Made by a program: the position numbers and the translations under genes. Below are positions 9,451 through 19,859 of a stretch of 64,000 nucleotides of DNA, one piece after another (within the stretch, counting starts at the first letter, position 1; every line of letters begins with the position of its first letter). The notes under the pieces were generated by a model, which was not told the origin of the DNA, did not search any database, and saw only the letters and a list, made by a program, of their open reading frames with translations. The DNA lies in NCBI GenBank assembly GCA_003963005.1, contig RXJW01000043.1, positions 1 to 64,000 on the forward strand, given 5' to 3'. Source of the stretch: Burkholderiales bacterium. Its GTDB lineage: Bacteria > Pseudomonadota > Gammaproteobacteria > Burkholderiales > Burkholderiaceae_C.

Positions 9451-10607
9451 TCACCGCGGCCCAGGTGCAGGCCGGCCGGGCCGCCACGCCCGGCTGGGGC
9501 GAGCGGCTGCTGCTCAACGCGGCCGGGGCGGGCGTGATGTCGGCGGCGTCGCTCGCGGCCTTGCAGGCGCATCTCGCGCTGGAGTCGCGCCTCGGTCCGA
9601 TGGATGCGGCCGAGGCCGTCGCGCCGCAGCTGCAGGCGCTTCGGGAGGACGCCGCGCGGCTGCTGAACGCCGGCACCGACGAGGTCGCGGTGCTGGGCGG
9701 CGCGTCGGCCGCGCTGGGGGCGGTGTGGTCGTCGCTGCTGCACACCCGGCCGCTGCGCCCGGGCGACCGCGTGCTCGTCGGCCGCCAGGAATGGGGCGGC
9801 AACCTCGTGACCTACCAGCGCGCCGGCGCGACCGTGGAGGTGCTGCCCTGCCGGCCCGACGGCAGCGTCGATGCCGAGGCCAGTGCCGCCTTGATCGACG
9901 AGCGCGTGCGCCTCATCTCGCTGACCTGGCTGCCGGCCAACGGCGGGCTCATCAACGATGCCGCGGCGCTCGGCCGCGTGGCAAGGGCTGCAGGCGTGCC
10001 CTACCTGATCGACGCCGGGCAGGCCCTCGGCCAGTTGCCGGTGGACGTGCAGCAGCTCGGCTGCGACGTGCTCAAGGGGGCCGGCCGCAAGCACCTGCGC
10101 GGGCCGCGCGGCACGGCGCTGCTCTACGTGCGCCGCGGCTTCCTGCCGCAGCTTGCGCCGCCCTGGGTGGATGTGCAGTCGGCGCCGTGGAGCCAGGGGC
10201 TGCGCGACGACGCCCGGCGCTTCGAGACGGCCGAGCAGCCCGTCGCGCTGCGGCTGGCGCTGCAGGTGGCGCTCTCCGAAGCCCTGGCGCTGGGCGTGGC
10301 GAACATCGCCGAGCGCGTGCAGGCCCTGGCGGTGCGGCTGCGTGATCGCCTGGCGGCCTTGCCCCATCTGCATCTGCACGACCTCGGCAGCGGGCCCCGC
10401 TCGGGCCTGGTGAGCTTCACCGTCGACGGCGAGGCGCCGGCCGACACCCGCGCGCGGCTCGCCCAGCAAGGCATCCACGTCGGTGCCAACGGCATCGCCT
10501 ACACGCCGCTGGACATGCAGGCCCGCGGGCTGGACGCGATCGTGCGGGCCTCGCTGACCTGGCTGCATGACGAGGCCGATGTCGACCGCTTAGCATCGGC
10601 GCTATGA
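9447..10607 (+). CDS. Class V-fold PLP-dependent aminotransferase/lyase
   Basis: 'YLIDAGQALGQLPVDVQQLGCDVLKGAGRKHLRGPRGTALLYV' PLP site; GTG start overlapping upstream stop. Confidence 0.85.
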   Translation: MITAAQVQAGRAATPGWGERLLLNAAGAGVMSAASLAALQAHLALESRLGPMDAAEAVAPQLQALREDAARLLNAGTDEVAVLGGASAALGAVWSSLLHTRPLRPGDRVLVGRQEWGGNLVTYQRAGATVEVLPCRPDGSVDAEASAALIDERVRLISLTWLPANGGLINDAAALGRVARAAGVPYLIDAGQALGQLPVDVQQLGCDVLKGAGRKHLRGPRGTALLYVRRGFLPQLAPPWVDVQSAPWSQGLRDDARRFETAEQPVALRLALQVALSEALALGVANIAERVQALAVRLRDRLAALPHLHLHDLGSGPRSGLVSFTVDGEAPADTRARLAQQGIHVGANGIAYTPLDMQARGLDAIVRASLTWLHDEADVDRLASAL

Positions 10608-11401
10608 AGATCGCTGCCCTCCAGATGGTGTCCGGCCCCGACGTGGCCGCGAACCTCGCGACCGCCCGCCGGTTGCTCGAACAGGCCGCCGCCCAGGGCG
10701 CACGGCTGGCGGCGCTGCCGGAGTACTTCTGCCTGATGGGCCGGCACGACGGCGACAAGCTGGCGCTGGCCGAGGCCGAGGGTGAGGGCCCGATCCAGGA
10801 CCTGCTCGCCACCGCCGCGCGCGAACTCGGGCTGTGGGTGCTTGGCGGCACGCTGCCGATCCGCACCGCCACGCCCGACCGCGTGCGCAACACGACGCTG
10901 GTCTACGCGCCGAGCGGCGAGCGCGTGGCCCGCTACGACAAGATCCACCTCTTCGCCTTCGACAACGGCCGCGAGAGCTACGACGAGGGTCGCGTGCTCG
11001 AGGCCGGCTGCGCGCCGACCCGATTCGAGGCCGAGGGGCTGCAGGTGGGGCTGTCGGTCTGCTACGACCTGCGCTTCCCCGAGCTGTTCCGCGCCTACGC
11101 GGGCTGCGACCTGCTGGCCGTGCCCGCGGCCTTCACCTACACCACCGGCGAGAAGCACTGGGAGCTGCTGCTGCGCGCCCGCGCCGTCGAGAACCAGTGC
11201 TACGTGATCGCGCCGGCCCAGGGTGGGCGCCACCCGAACGGCCGCCGCACCTGGGGGCACAGCCTGGTCGTCGACCCCTGGGGCGAGGTGCTGGCCGTGT
11301 TGCCGGAAGGTGAAGGCGTGGTCGTGGCCGAGCTGGATCCGGCCCGCATCGCCCAGGTGCGCCAGCAGTTGCCCGCTTTGCAGCACCGGCGACTCGGGTG
11401 A
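10604..11401 (+). CDS. Carbon-nitrogen hydrolase (Nit1/omega-amidase-like nitrilase superfamily)
   Basis: Glu-Lys-Cys triad contexts LPEYF, YDKIHLFAFD, SVCYDLRFPELFR. Confidence 0.9.
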   Translation: MKIAALQMVSGPDVAANLATARRLLEQAAAQGARLAALPEYFCLMGRHDGDKLALAEAEGEGPIQDLLATAARELGLWVLGGTLPIRTATPDRVRNTTLVYAPSGERVARYDKIHLFAFDNGRESYDEGRVLEAGCAPTRFEAEGLQVGLSVCYDLRFPELFRAYAGCDLLAVPAAFTYTTGEKHWELLLRARAVENQCYVIAPAQGGRHPNGRRTWGHSLVVDPWGEVLAVLPEGEGVVVAELDPARIAQVRQQLPALQHRRLG

Positions 11402-11474
11402 ACCCCAGTCGGTGACTTTCCGCCTGGGTGCGGCCCGCTCCTAGACTCCCCCGTTTTGATGACGGGATGCCCCC

Positions 11475-14400
11475 ATGCGTTTCAAGCTTGCAGGCGCCGC
11501 ACTGGCGCTGGCCCTCGCCCTGCCTTCCCTTGCGGCCGAGGCGCCGCTCGGGCCCGTGACCCAGCCGCTGTGGTTGCGGCAGTCGAGCATTTCGCCCGAC
11601 GGCTCGCGGGTGGCGTTCACCTTCCAGGGCAATCTCTACGTGGTGCCGGCCACGGGGGGCAGCGCACGGCTGCTGGTGGCGCAGGGGCATCACGTCAGCG
11701 CGCCGGTGTGGTCCCCGGACGGCCGCCTGCTGGCCTTCGCGGCCGACACCTTCGGCAACAAGGACGTGTTCCTGGTCTCGGCCGACGGCGGCCCGTCGCG
11801 CCGGCTGACGCGGCATTCGGCCTCGGAGACGCCGATCGCCTTCACGCCCGACGGCCGTTCGGTGCTGTTCTCGGCGCAGCGCCAGGACGCGCCCAGCAGC
11901 ATGGCCTTTCCGTCGCCGGCCATGGGCGAGCTGTATCGCGTCGGCATCGAGGAGGGGCGGCGGCCGGTGCGTGTCTTCAGCGAGCCGGCATTGGCCGGCC
12001 AATTCAACAAGGCCGGCACCCAGCTCGTTTATGAGGACTGGAAGGGCTACGAAAGCGAGGAGCGCAAGCACCACGTCTCGCCGGTGGCGCATGACGTGTG
12101 GCTGTGGGACGCACAGACCGGCCAGCACCGCAAGCTGACGAATTCGGGCGGCGAGAACCGCAACCCGGTGTGGTCGCCGGACGAGCAGTCGATCTACTAC
12201 CTCAGCGAGAAAAGCGGCTCGTTCAATGTCTGGAAGATGCCCGTGGGGCAGCCGGACGCGGCGCGCCAGATCACGCGCTTCACGAAGAACCCGGTGCGCT
12301 TCCTGTCGGTGGCGGCCGACGGCACGCTGAGCTTCGGCTTCGACGGCGAGCTCTACACGATGGCCGGCGACAACGCGGAGCCCCGCAAGTTGAGCCTGAG
12401 CATCGGCGCGGATGCGCTGGCGCCGCGGGTTGAGCAGCTCAAGCTCAGCAGCGGCGCGACCGACATGGCAGTGAGCCCGGACGGCAGCGAGGTGGCGATC
12501 GTCGTGCGCGGCCAGGTGTTCGTCACGTCGGCCGAGTTCGGCAACACGCGGCGCATCACCGAGGGCCCCGGCCAGAAGCGCTCAGTCAGCTTCAGCCCCG
12601 ACGGCCGCAAGCTGCTCTACGCCTGCGAGGACGGCGGCCAGTGGAGCCTGTGCGAGGCGACGCTGGAGGGCGACAAGAAGCTGGTGCCGAGCTTCTTCAA
12701 CGCGCCACGCGTCAGCACGCGGGTGCTGCTGAAGAACGCCCACCAGAACTTCCAGCCGCGCTACTCGCCCGACGGCAAGCAGGTGGCCTACCTGCAGGAC
12801 CGGGCGGCGCTGCACGTGCTGGACATCGCCTCGGGCAAGACGCGTGAGGTACTGTCCAATGACTGGAACTACTCTTACGAGGACGGTGACCAGTGGTTCG
12901 ACTGGGCGCCCGACGGCAAGAGCCTGCTGGTGCAGTTCGTCGACCGCAACCGCTGGAGCCAGGAGGTCGGTGTCGTCGCGGCCGACGGCAGCGGCAAGCT
13001 GAGCAACCTGACGAACAGCGGCTATGAGGACTTCCACCCGGTCTTCGCCCGCCAGGGCCAGATCGTGCTGTGGGCCAGCGACCGCCAGGGACTGCACGGC
13101 CACGGGGGCGGCGCGCGCAATGACGTCGACGTCTTCGGCTTGTTCCTGACCCGTGCGGCCTTCGACCGCTACCAACTCGACAAGGCGGAGTTCGCGCAGC
13201 TCAAGGCCCGCGAGGAGGAGGAGAAGAAGGACGAGGGCAAGAAGGACGACGACAAGAAGGACGCCAAGGCCGCCGACAAGAAGGGCGACAAGAAGTCCGA
13301 CAAGAAAGACGAACCGGCGCCCAAGCCCGTGATCATCGAGACCGCGGGCCTGGACGACCGCGTGGCCCGGCTGAGCACGGCATCCGGCGACATCCGCGAC
13401 TACGCCCTGACCCCGGACGGCGAGCAGCTGTTCTACGTGGCCAAGGTCGACGACGGCTTCGAGCTCTGGCAGGTGCGGCTGCGCGACAAGGAAGGCCGGC
13501 GCGTGGCGGCCCTGCCCGGCGGGCGGGTCGAGAGCGTGAGCCTGGCGCTCGACGCCAAGGGCGCCAACGGCTTCGTGATGGCCGGCGGCCAGGTGCACAA
13601 GTTCAAGGTGCCGGGCGACGACGGCAAGGGCGAGGTCAAGACCGAGGGCGTGAAGTTCACCGCCGAGCTCACGGTCGACCGCCCAGCCGAGTGGGCGCAG
13701 ATGTTCGAGCATGCCTGGCGCCAGACGCGCGAGAAGCTGTACGTGGCCGATCTCGGCGGCGTGGACTGGGCCGGCTACCGCGAGGTCTACCAGCGCCAGC
13801 TGCCCTACGTGGCCAACGGGCACGACTTCGCCGAACTGCTCAGCGAGATGCTGGGTGAGCTGAACGTGTCGCACACCGGCTCGGGCTACCGGCCAGAGCC
13901 GCACGGCGATGCCACCGCATCGCTCGGCGTGTTCTACGACGACGCCTACGCGGGTGCCGGCGCCAAGGTCGCCGAAGTGATCGGCGGCGGGCCCCTAGAC
14001 ACGGCGGCCAACCAGGTCCAGGCCGGCATGGTCATCGAGTCGATCGACGGCGTGACGATCGCAGCCGGCGCGGAGTTCGACTCCCTGCTCAACCAGAAGG
14101 CTGGCAAGCAGGTGGTGCTCGGCGTGCGCGACCCGGCCACCGGCAAGCGCTTCGAGCAGACGCTCAAGGCCATCTCGCGCGGCGCCGAGAACGAGCTGCT
14201 CTACAAGCGCTGGGTGAAGCAGGAGCGGGCGCTGGTGGACAAGCTGTCCGGCGGCAGGCTCGGGTATGTGCACGTGCGGGGCATGGACGACGGCAGCTAC
14301 CGGCAGACCTTCTCCGACGCGCTCGGCCGCGCCAGCGGCAAGCAGGGCCTGATCGTCGACACCCGCTTCAATGGCGGCGGCAACCTGCACGACGAGCTCG

Positions 14401-14801
14401 CCACGCTGCTGTCCGGCAAGCAGTACCTGGAGTTCGTGCCGCGCGGGCAGAGCCTCGGCTGGGAGCCGGTGGGCAAGTGGACCAAGCCCTCGGCCGTGCT
14501 GATCAGCGAGAGCAACTACTCCGACGCCCATCTCTTCCCGTGGACCTACAAGCATCTGGGCCTGGGCAAGCTGGTCGGCATGCCGGTGGCCGGCACCGGC
14601 ACGGCGGTGTGGTGGGAAACCATGCAGGACGGCGCGACCTTCTTCGGCATCCCGCAGGTGGGATTCCGCGCCAGGACCGGTGAGTACATGGAGCGCACGC
14701 TGATCACGCCCGACGTGCTCGTGCCGCACGACAAGGCCCGGCTGGACGCCGGGCAGGACCTGCAACTGGAGGCGGCCGTCAAGGCCCTGCTGGGCCAGTA
14801 A
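11475..14801 (+). CDS. Secreted tricorn-type S41 family peptidase with N-terminal WD/TolB-like propeller and PDZ domain
   Basis: Signal peptide; repeated 'SPDG..' blades; Lys/Asp-rich linker; C-terminal 'GLIVDTRFNGGGNLHDELATLLSG' S41 core. Confidence 0.9.
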   Translation: MRFKLAGAALALALALPSLAAEAPLGPVTQPLWLRQSSISPDGSRVAFTFQGNLYVVPATGGSARLLVAQGHHVSAPVWSPDGRLLAFAADTFGNKDVFLVSADGGPSRRLTRHSASETPIAFTPDGRSVLFSAQRQDAPSSMAFPSPAMGELYRVGIEEGRRPVRVFSEPALAGQFNKAGTQLVYEDWKGYESEERKHHVSPVAHDVWLWDAQTGQHRKLTNSGGENRNPVWSPDEQSIYYLSEKSGSFNVWKMPVGQPDAARQITRFTKNPVRFLSVAADGTLSFGFDGELYTMAGDNAEPRKLSLSIGADALAPRVEQLKLSSGATDMAVSPDGSEVAIVVRGQVFVTSAEFGNTRRITEGPGQKRSVSFSPDGRKLLYACEDGGQWSLCEATLEGDKKLVPSFFNAPRVSTRVLLKNAHQNFQPRYSPDGKQVAYLQDRAALHVLDIASGKTREVLSNDWNYSYEDGDQWFDWAPDGKSLLVQFVDRNRWSQEVGVVAADGSGKLSNLTNSGYEDFHPVFARQGQIVLWASDRQGLHGHGGGARNDVDVFGLFLTRAAFDRYQLDKAEFAQLKAREEEEKKDEGKKDDDKKDAKAADKKGDKKSDKKDEPAPKPVIIETAGLDDRVARLSTASGDIRDYALTPDGEQLFYVAKVDDGFELWQVRLRDKEGRRVAALPGGRVESVSLALDAKGANGFVMAGGQVHKFKVPGDDGKGEVKTEGVKFTAELTVDRPAEWAQMFEHAWRQTREKLYVADLGGVDWAGYREVYQRQLPYVANGHDFAELLSEMLGELNVSHTGSGYRPEPHGDATASLGVFYDDAYAGAGAKVAEVIGGGPLDTAANQVQAGMVIESIDGVTIAAGAEFDSLLNQKAGKQVVLGVRDPATGKRFEQTLKAISRGAENELLYKRWVKQERALVDKLSGGRLGYVHVRGMDDGSYRQTFSDALGRASGKQGLIVDTRFNGGGNLHDELATLLSGKQYLEFVPRGQSLGWEPVGKWTKPSAVLISESNYSDAHLFPWTYKHLGLGKLVGMPVAGTGTAVWWETMQDGATFFGIPQVGFRARTGEYMERTLITPDVLVPHDKARLDAGQDLQLEAAVKALLGQ

Positions 14802-14859
14802 GCTCGGGCTGACGAGCCCCGGGGGCGGCGCACCGCGTCGCTCCCTCACCAGGACCCTC

Positions 14860-16113
14860 ATGACTGCTTCCGCCTTCCGCCCCGCCATCGCCTGGGGCGT
14901 CTGCGCCCTCATCGCGCTGGCCCAGTACGGCAATTTCTACGTCTACGACTCCATCGGCCCGGTGGCCGACCTGCTGCAGCAGCAGCGCGGCTTCAGCGAC
15001 AGCGAGGTGGGCTTGCTGAATGCGATCTACAGCCTGCCCAACGTCGTGCTGATCCTGCTCGGCGGCGTGCTCGTGGACCGGCTCGGCGCGGCGCGCACCA
15101 CGCTGCTGACGGCAGGCATCTGCCTGGCCGGTGCCCTGCTCACCGCATTCAGCCCGAGCTTCGCCGGCATGGCTGCGGGCCGGCTGCTGTACGGCATCGG
15201 GGCCGAGACCTTCAGCATCGCGACGCTGGCGGGCGTGGCGCAGTACTTCGCGGGCGGCACGGTCGCCCTGGCCATGGGCCTGACGCTGGCCATCGGGCGA
15301 CTGGGGTCCTACAGCGCCGACATGTCGCCCACCTGGTTCACGACGGCCTACAGCCAGGGCTGGCAGCCGCCGCTGGTGATTGCCACCGCGATCGCCGCGA
15401 CCTCCTTCGCCGCTTCGGCCGTGTACTGGGCGGTGGACCGTCGGCAGTCGGCGTTGGCGCCCGCGGCACCGACGGCGGAGCGCTTCGTGTGGCGCGACCT
15501 GCTGCACTTCGGCCGCGCCTACTGGTACCTGCTCGGGCTGTGCGTGCTGTGGTACTCGGTGATCCTGGCGTTTCGCAGCACCTTCTCGATCAAGTACTTC
15601 CAGCACACGCACGGGCTGGATCTCGCCGCGGCCGGCGAGATGAACAGCTACGTGTTCCTGGCAGCCGTGTTCGCCACGCCGGCCTTCGGCTGGATCTGCG
15701 ACCGGCTGCAGCGGTATGCGCCCTTCCTCGCGCTGGGCTCGCTGCTGTTGCCGATCGCACTCGCGCTGCTGGCGCTCACCGCCTCGGGGCTGATCCTGCC
15801 CACCGTGCTGATCGGCATCAGCTACTCGCTGGTGCCGGCCGTCATGTGGCCGCTGGCCAGCCGCATCGTGCCGCCGGCGCGATTCGGCACGGCCATCGGC
15901 CTGATGTGGGTGGCGCAGAACGCCGGCATCAGCGGCGCCAACCTCGTGGCCGGCTGGCTCAACGACCGGGCTGGTGCGAGTGCCACGAACCCGGCGGGCT
16001 ACGACAGCATGATGCTGTTCTTCGGCATCGCCAGCGTGGCGGGCTTCGTCTGCGGGCTGCTGCTGTGGCTGACGGCGGGGCGCCGCCGGCACGAGAGGCC
16101 GGCAGCCGCCTGA
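14860..16113 (+). CDS. MFS transporter
   Basis: 417 aa multi-TM; 'GGVLVDRLGAARTTLL' and 'GMAAGRLLYGIGAETFSIATLAGVAQYF'. Confidence 0.88.
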   Translation: MTASAFRPAIAWGVCALIALAQYGNFYVYDSIGPVADLLQQQRGFSDSEVGLLNAIYSLPNVVLILLGGVLVDRLGAARTTLLTAGICLAGALLTAFSPSFAGMAAGRLLYGIGAETFSIATLAGVAQYFAGGTVALAMGLTLAIGRLGSYSADMSPTWFTTAYSQGWQPPLVIATAIAATSFAASAVYWAVDRRQSALAPAAPTAERFVWRDLLHFGRAYWYLLGLCVLWYSVILAFRSTFSIKYFQHTHGLDLAAAGEMNSYVFLAAVFATPAFGWICDRLQRYAPFLALGSLLLPIALALLALTASGLILPTVLIGISYSLVPAVMWPLASRIVPPARFGTAIGLMWVAQNAGISGANLVAGWLNDRAGASATNPAGYDSMMLFFGIASVAGFVCGLLLWLTAGRRRHERPAAA

Positions 16114-16116
16114 AGC

Positions 16117-16674
16117 TCAGGGCCGCAGCGTGACTAGGTCGCGCAGCAGCAGGTCGATGTTGGCCCGCAGCGCGCGCTCGTTGGCGATGCGCAGCCGCTC
16201 GCTGGGCGACAGCACGGCCTCGGTGAGTCGGGCCTCGTCGGTGTTGGCGATGCGACGCTGGTAGACCACGCGGCCGTCGGCAGCCTTGTCGACCAATGTG
16301 TAGCGCACCGCCACGTCCACACTCACGCCCACGGCGGGCACGAGGGGCTGGTCGAGCTGCACGAGTTCCGCCTGCAGTTCGAAGCGGGCGGGCGGCTGCG
16401 GGGCCAGCGGCTTCATGCCGACCGCGTAGAAGGATTCGTCCAGCGCCTGCTGCAGCGCGACCGCGCTGACCTTGGAGCCCCACCAGCGGTTGGTGGCCTG
16501 CCCGCCCTGGACGGCGGCGATACCGACCTGACCCTTCAGCGCTTCAGGCACCCAGCCGCGGATCTGCAGGGCGTCTGCCGCCGTGATCGCCATCGGCAGC
16601 GGTTGCGTGGGCGCGCCGCAGCCGGCCAGCAGGGCCGTCAGCAGCGCGGTGCAGAGGAGGGCAGGGCGTGACAT
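16117..16674 (-). CDS. Putative lipoprotein of unknown function
   Basis: N-terminal lipobox 'LLTALLAGCGAP'; 185 aa. Confidence 0.7.
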   Translation of the reverse strand: MSRPALLCTALLTALLAGCGAPTQPLPMAITAADALQIRGWVPEALKGQVGIAAVQGGQATNRWWGSKVSAVALQQALDESFYAVGMKPLAPQPPARFELQAELVQLDQPLVPAVGVSVDVAVRYTLVDKAADGRVVYQRRIANTDEARLTEAVLSPSERLRIANERALRANIDLLLRDLVTLRP

Positions 16675-16741
16675 GGGTGGTCAATCCTAGGCCGCAGCCC
16701 GCTGGTCGTGACGCTGAAAAGCCGTGTCGGCGCCGGTCAGT

Positions 16742-17371
16742 TCAACGCACGTCCAGCGTGTAGGTCACGGCCTGGGACAGGCCCGGCAGGATGCCGCCGA
16801 AGTTCAGCGTGTAGCGGCCCGCCTTCAGCGGGCCGAAAGCCACGTAGTAGCCGTTGGCCGCTGCCGGCGCGTCATCCTCGGGCGACACGAGGAAGCAGCC
16901 GCGCGTGGCCTGGCGGTGGGCTTCCAGGCCGTTGAAGCGCCGGCCGTTCATCTCCAGCACGAGGGCCCCGGGGGACTCGGTCTGGTCCTCGGCGCGCAGC
17001 ATCAGGGAGGCGCAGGCTTCGCGCTCGTCGTCCGGCGGCACGGCGATGACGTTCACGAGCGGAAAGAACAGCGTCTTGCCGGCCGGCAGCCGGCAGGTTC
17101 GCACCGTGCGCTGGCTGCCGTAGCTTCCGGCGAGGAACCACACCGGGCCCGACTGGCCGGCGCCGCACAGGCGGCCGTCCGGGTCCAGGACGGGGCTGTC
17201 CTCGTCGTCGAAGGACAGCGCCCAGTGCCACCATCGCCGGGACCATTCCTCCTGCGACGCGCCGGCGATCGCCTTCGCAGGCGGGATGAGCTGCGCCTTC
17301 GCCGGGCCCGCCAGGGCGGTCAGCAGGGCAGCAAGGGCGAGGGTGGGGCGCAAGGGGGGTCTCCAGGTCAA
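16742..17371 (-). CDS. Conserved secreted protein of unknown function
   Basis: Signal peptide ending AKA; '[45 protein letters not shown]'. Confidence 0.7.
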   Translation of the reverse strand: MTWRPPLRPTLALAALLTALAGPAKAQLIPPAKAIAGASQEEWSRRWWHWALSFDDEDSPVLDPDGRLCGAGQSGPVWFLAGSYGSQRTVRTCRLPAGKTLFFPLVNVIAVPPDDEREACASLMLRAEDQTESPGALVLEMNGRRFNGLEAHRQATRGCFLVSPEDDAPAAANGYYVAFGPLKAGRYTLNFGGILPGLSQAVTYTLDVR

Positions 17372-17763
17372 CGGCGTTGGCCGGGGCGCTCCATGGCGAC
17401 CTCCGACACGCGAAAGCCGAGTTTCTCGTAGAACGCCGACACCCCGCCACGACCGGCGCGCAATACCCAGGTCATGCGCTCGTCGCGGCCCATGGCTGCC
17501 TGCACGAGCTGCGTGCCGATGCCTCGTCCGCGGTGGCTGCTCGCCACGACGACCATCGAGAGGTAGCCGTTGAAGAGGCCGTCGGTGATGGCGCGCAGGA
17601 AGCCGACGACCTCACCCGCGTCGACCGCCACCAGGGCGATCTGGGACTGCGCCAGCAGTGACGTGAAGACGGCCGGGTCCTGCACGCGCGGGCCCCAGTC
17701 GTTGGCGATCAGCAGTTGCCGGGCGGCCTCGATCTCGTGCGGCCGGATGGGGCGGATCTCCAT
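17368..17763 (-). CDS. GNAT family N-acetyltransferase
   Basis: '[24 protein letters not shown]' acetyl-CoA motif, '[13 protein letters not shown]' C-terminus. Confidence 0.88.
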   Translation of the reverse strand: MEIRPIRPHEIEAARQLLIANDWGPRVQDPAVFTSLLAQSQIALVAVDAGEVVGFLRAITDGLFNGYLSMVVVASSHRGRGIGTQLVQAAMGRDERMTWVLRAGRGGVSAFYEKLGFRVSEVAMERPGQRR

Positions 17764-17767
17764 CGCC

Positions 17768-18946
17768 TCAACCGAACATCATGCGCTGGGCCAGCGCGCG
17801 CTTGAGCGGCGTGGCGGCCTCCAGCCCCGCCAATGCCAGGCCGCGCAGGGCGGGCAGGCCGGGCAGGCGCCAGGCGAAGCTGCGGGCGAGGAAGTCGGTC
17901 GCGGCAATCATCGGCCAGCGGTCGGGCGCACGGGCGCGCTCGACGCGGGCCAGCATGGCATCCAGCGACAGGCCGGTCTCGGCGCCGTGCCGCAGCGCGT
18001 CCACCAACGCCTGGGCGTCACGCAGGCCGAGGTTGAGCCCCTGGCCGGCCACCGGGTGCAGCGTCTGCGCGGCATTGCCGATGCGCAGCGTGCGGCCTTG
18101 CAACAGGCGCGTCTCGGCGTTCAGGCCGAGCGGGAAGCACTTCAGGGGCGAGATGCCGGTGAGCTGGCCGGCCACCGCCGGCAACTGCTGCTGGATGACC
18201 ACGAGCCGCTGGGCGTCGTCGAGGCTGGCGATGTCGTCCTCGGCCTGCGGCAGGCACCAGACGAGCGCGGCGCGCGGGCCCTCGGCGTCGCTGGGCAGGG
18301 GCAGCAGCGCGAGCGGCCCGTTGCGCGTGAAGCGCTCGATGGCCAGGCCTTGCAGCCCAGGCGCTGCCAGGCGCACGGTGCCGACCCAGGCGTTCTGGCG
18401 GTAGTCGCTGTGGAGGCGCTTGCGGTCCTGCTCGGCGAACACGCCGCCTTCAGCCACCACGGCCAGGTCGAAGCGATCGACGACCGGCCCCTCGCCGCAG
18501 TCCAGCTCGACACCGTCGGCCTGCGAGCGGATCGCATGGACCGGCGTGCCGAAGCGGGTGAAGAGGCGCTGCGCCTGCGTGGCAGCGAGGTCCAGCCAGC
18601 GCTGCTGCAGCGGCGCGACGAGTGCACCGTAGGGCAGCACGGCGCCCAGTTGCGGCAGGCCCTGCTCGGCAGCGCTGATGCGCACTTCACCGGCGACGGG
18701 TGCCGGCGGCGCCTGGCTGACGTGCACGGTCTGGATGGCCTGCGCCTGTTCGGGCACCCAGGCCGACAGCCGCTGCAGCAGCCGGATGCTGCCCAGGTTC
18801 AGCGCCAGCGTGCGGGCGTCGGCGCGCACGTCGCGGTCCAGCGGGCGGGTGTCGAACAGATGGATCTCGGTGGACCCCAGGCGCTCGGCGGCGAGCAGGG
18901 CGAGGGCAAGGCCGGCGGGGCCGGCACCGATGACGGCGAGCTTCAT
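17768..18946 (-). CDS. UbiH/UbiF/VisC/COQ6-family FAD-dependent monooxygenase
   Basis: '[20 protein letters not shown]' and '[31 protein letters not shown]'. Confidence 0.9.
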   Translation of the reverse strand: MKLAVIGAGPAGLALALLAAERLGSTEIHLFDTRPLDRDVRADARTLALNLGSIRLLQRLSAWVPEQAQAIQTVHVSQAPPAPVAGEVRISAAEQGLPQLGAVLPYGALVAPLQQRWLDLAATQAQRLFTRFGTPVHAIRSQADGVELDCGEGPVVDRFDLAVVAEGGVFAEQDRKRLHSDYRQNAWVGTVRLAAPGLQGLAIERFTRNGPLALLPLPSDAEGPRAALVWCLPQAEDDIASLDDAQRLVVIQQQLPAVAGQLTGISPLKCFPLGLNAETRLLQGRTLRIGNAAQTLHPVAGQGLNLGLRDAQALVDALRHGAETGLSLDAMLARVERARAPDRWPMIAATDFLARSFAWRLPGLPALRGLALAGLEAATPLKRALAQRMMFG

Positions 18947-18995
18947 GAACTGCGGAACTGCGGCGCGCCAGGTGGCGCGAGACCGCAACGATAGT

Positions 18996-19736
18996 TCATC
19001 GGTAGCGGTCGAAGATCCGACCGAGGCTGCCGTCGGACTGCATGGCCGCGAGCGCACCGTCGAGCTGGGTCAGCGTCACGGGGCTGCGCGGAGACAGCGC
19101 GCAGGCCGTCTTGAAGCGTGCGATCACGAACGGCGGGTGCAGATCCACGGGCACGTCGCCGCGACGCATCAGGTACTCGAAGGTCACGCGGCCGACGAGG
19201 GCATGGTCGACCCGGCCCAGCGCCAGCTTGCGCAGCGTGGCGATCGCGTTGGGGGCGTCGTCTCGCAGGAAGCGGGGACCGAGCGCTGCGGCCACCTCGG
19301 GGTACACAAAGCCTGACACCGTGCCGATCGGCTGTCCGGCGACATCGCTGAGCTGGCTCGGCCGCGTGCGGCGCGCGGCGGTGACCAGCAGGTCGGCGTC
19401 GTCCAGGTAGGCGCGGCTCCACTGCAGCGGGCCGGGCAGCCAGGCCGGCAGGTAGTTGCAGATCAGGTCGGCCTGTTCCCCGGCGGCCAGCATCGGGGCC
19501 ACGCGGCGCCGGGGCACCAGGTGGAAGGCCACCGGTCGGTCGAGGCGGCGGCCGATTTCCCGGGCGAGCTCGACCTGGAGCCCGTCGACGGCCTGCCCGT
19601 CCTTGAAGAGGGCTTGCGGCATTTCGATGCTGCCGTCGACCAGCACGTGCAGCGGGGCCTGCCCGGACCGTGCGGCGGTTGGCGCGCAGACGGCCAGCAG
19701 CAGGGCGCGACGCCGGAGCATGGGGAGCTGTGGCAT
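18996..19736 (-). CDS. Periplasmic solute-binding protein family 3-like protein
   Basis: Signal peptide; 'GLQVELAREIGRRLDRPVAFHLVPRRRVAPMLAAGEQADLI'; start placed at MPQLPML. Confidence 0.75.
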   Translation of the reverse strand: MPQLPMLRRRALLLAVCAPTAARSGQAPLHVLVDGSIEMPQALFKDGQAVDGLQVELAREIGRRLDRPVAFHLVPRRRVAPMLAAGEQADLICNYLPAWLPGPLQWSRAYLDDADLLVTAARRTRPSQLSDVAGQPIGTVSGFVYPEVAAALGPRFLRDDAPNAIATLRKLALGRVDHALVGRVTFEYLMRRGDVPVDLHPPFVIARFKTACALSPRSPVTLTQLDGALAAMQSDGSLGRIFDRYR

Positions 19737-19859
19737 GGGTCTCCTTCCCTCGAACTCGCCTTTTTCCGGCGTTAGGTGCATTTTGTCCATGTCGGGGGCA
19801 GGTCGGTGCGGCGCCGCGTAAGCTGTCGGCCTGTTTGTCTGTCCTGCCAGGAATCACCC

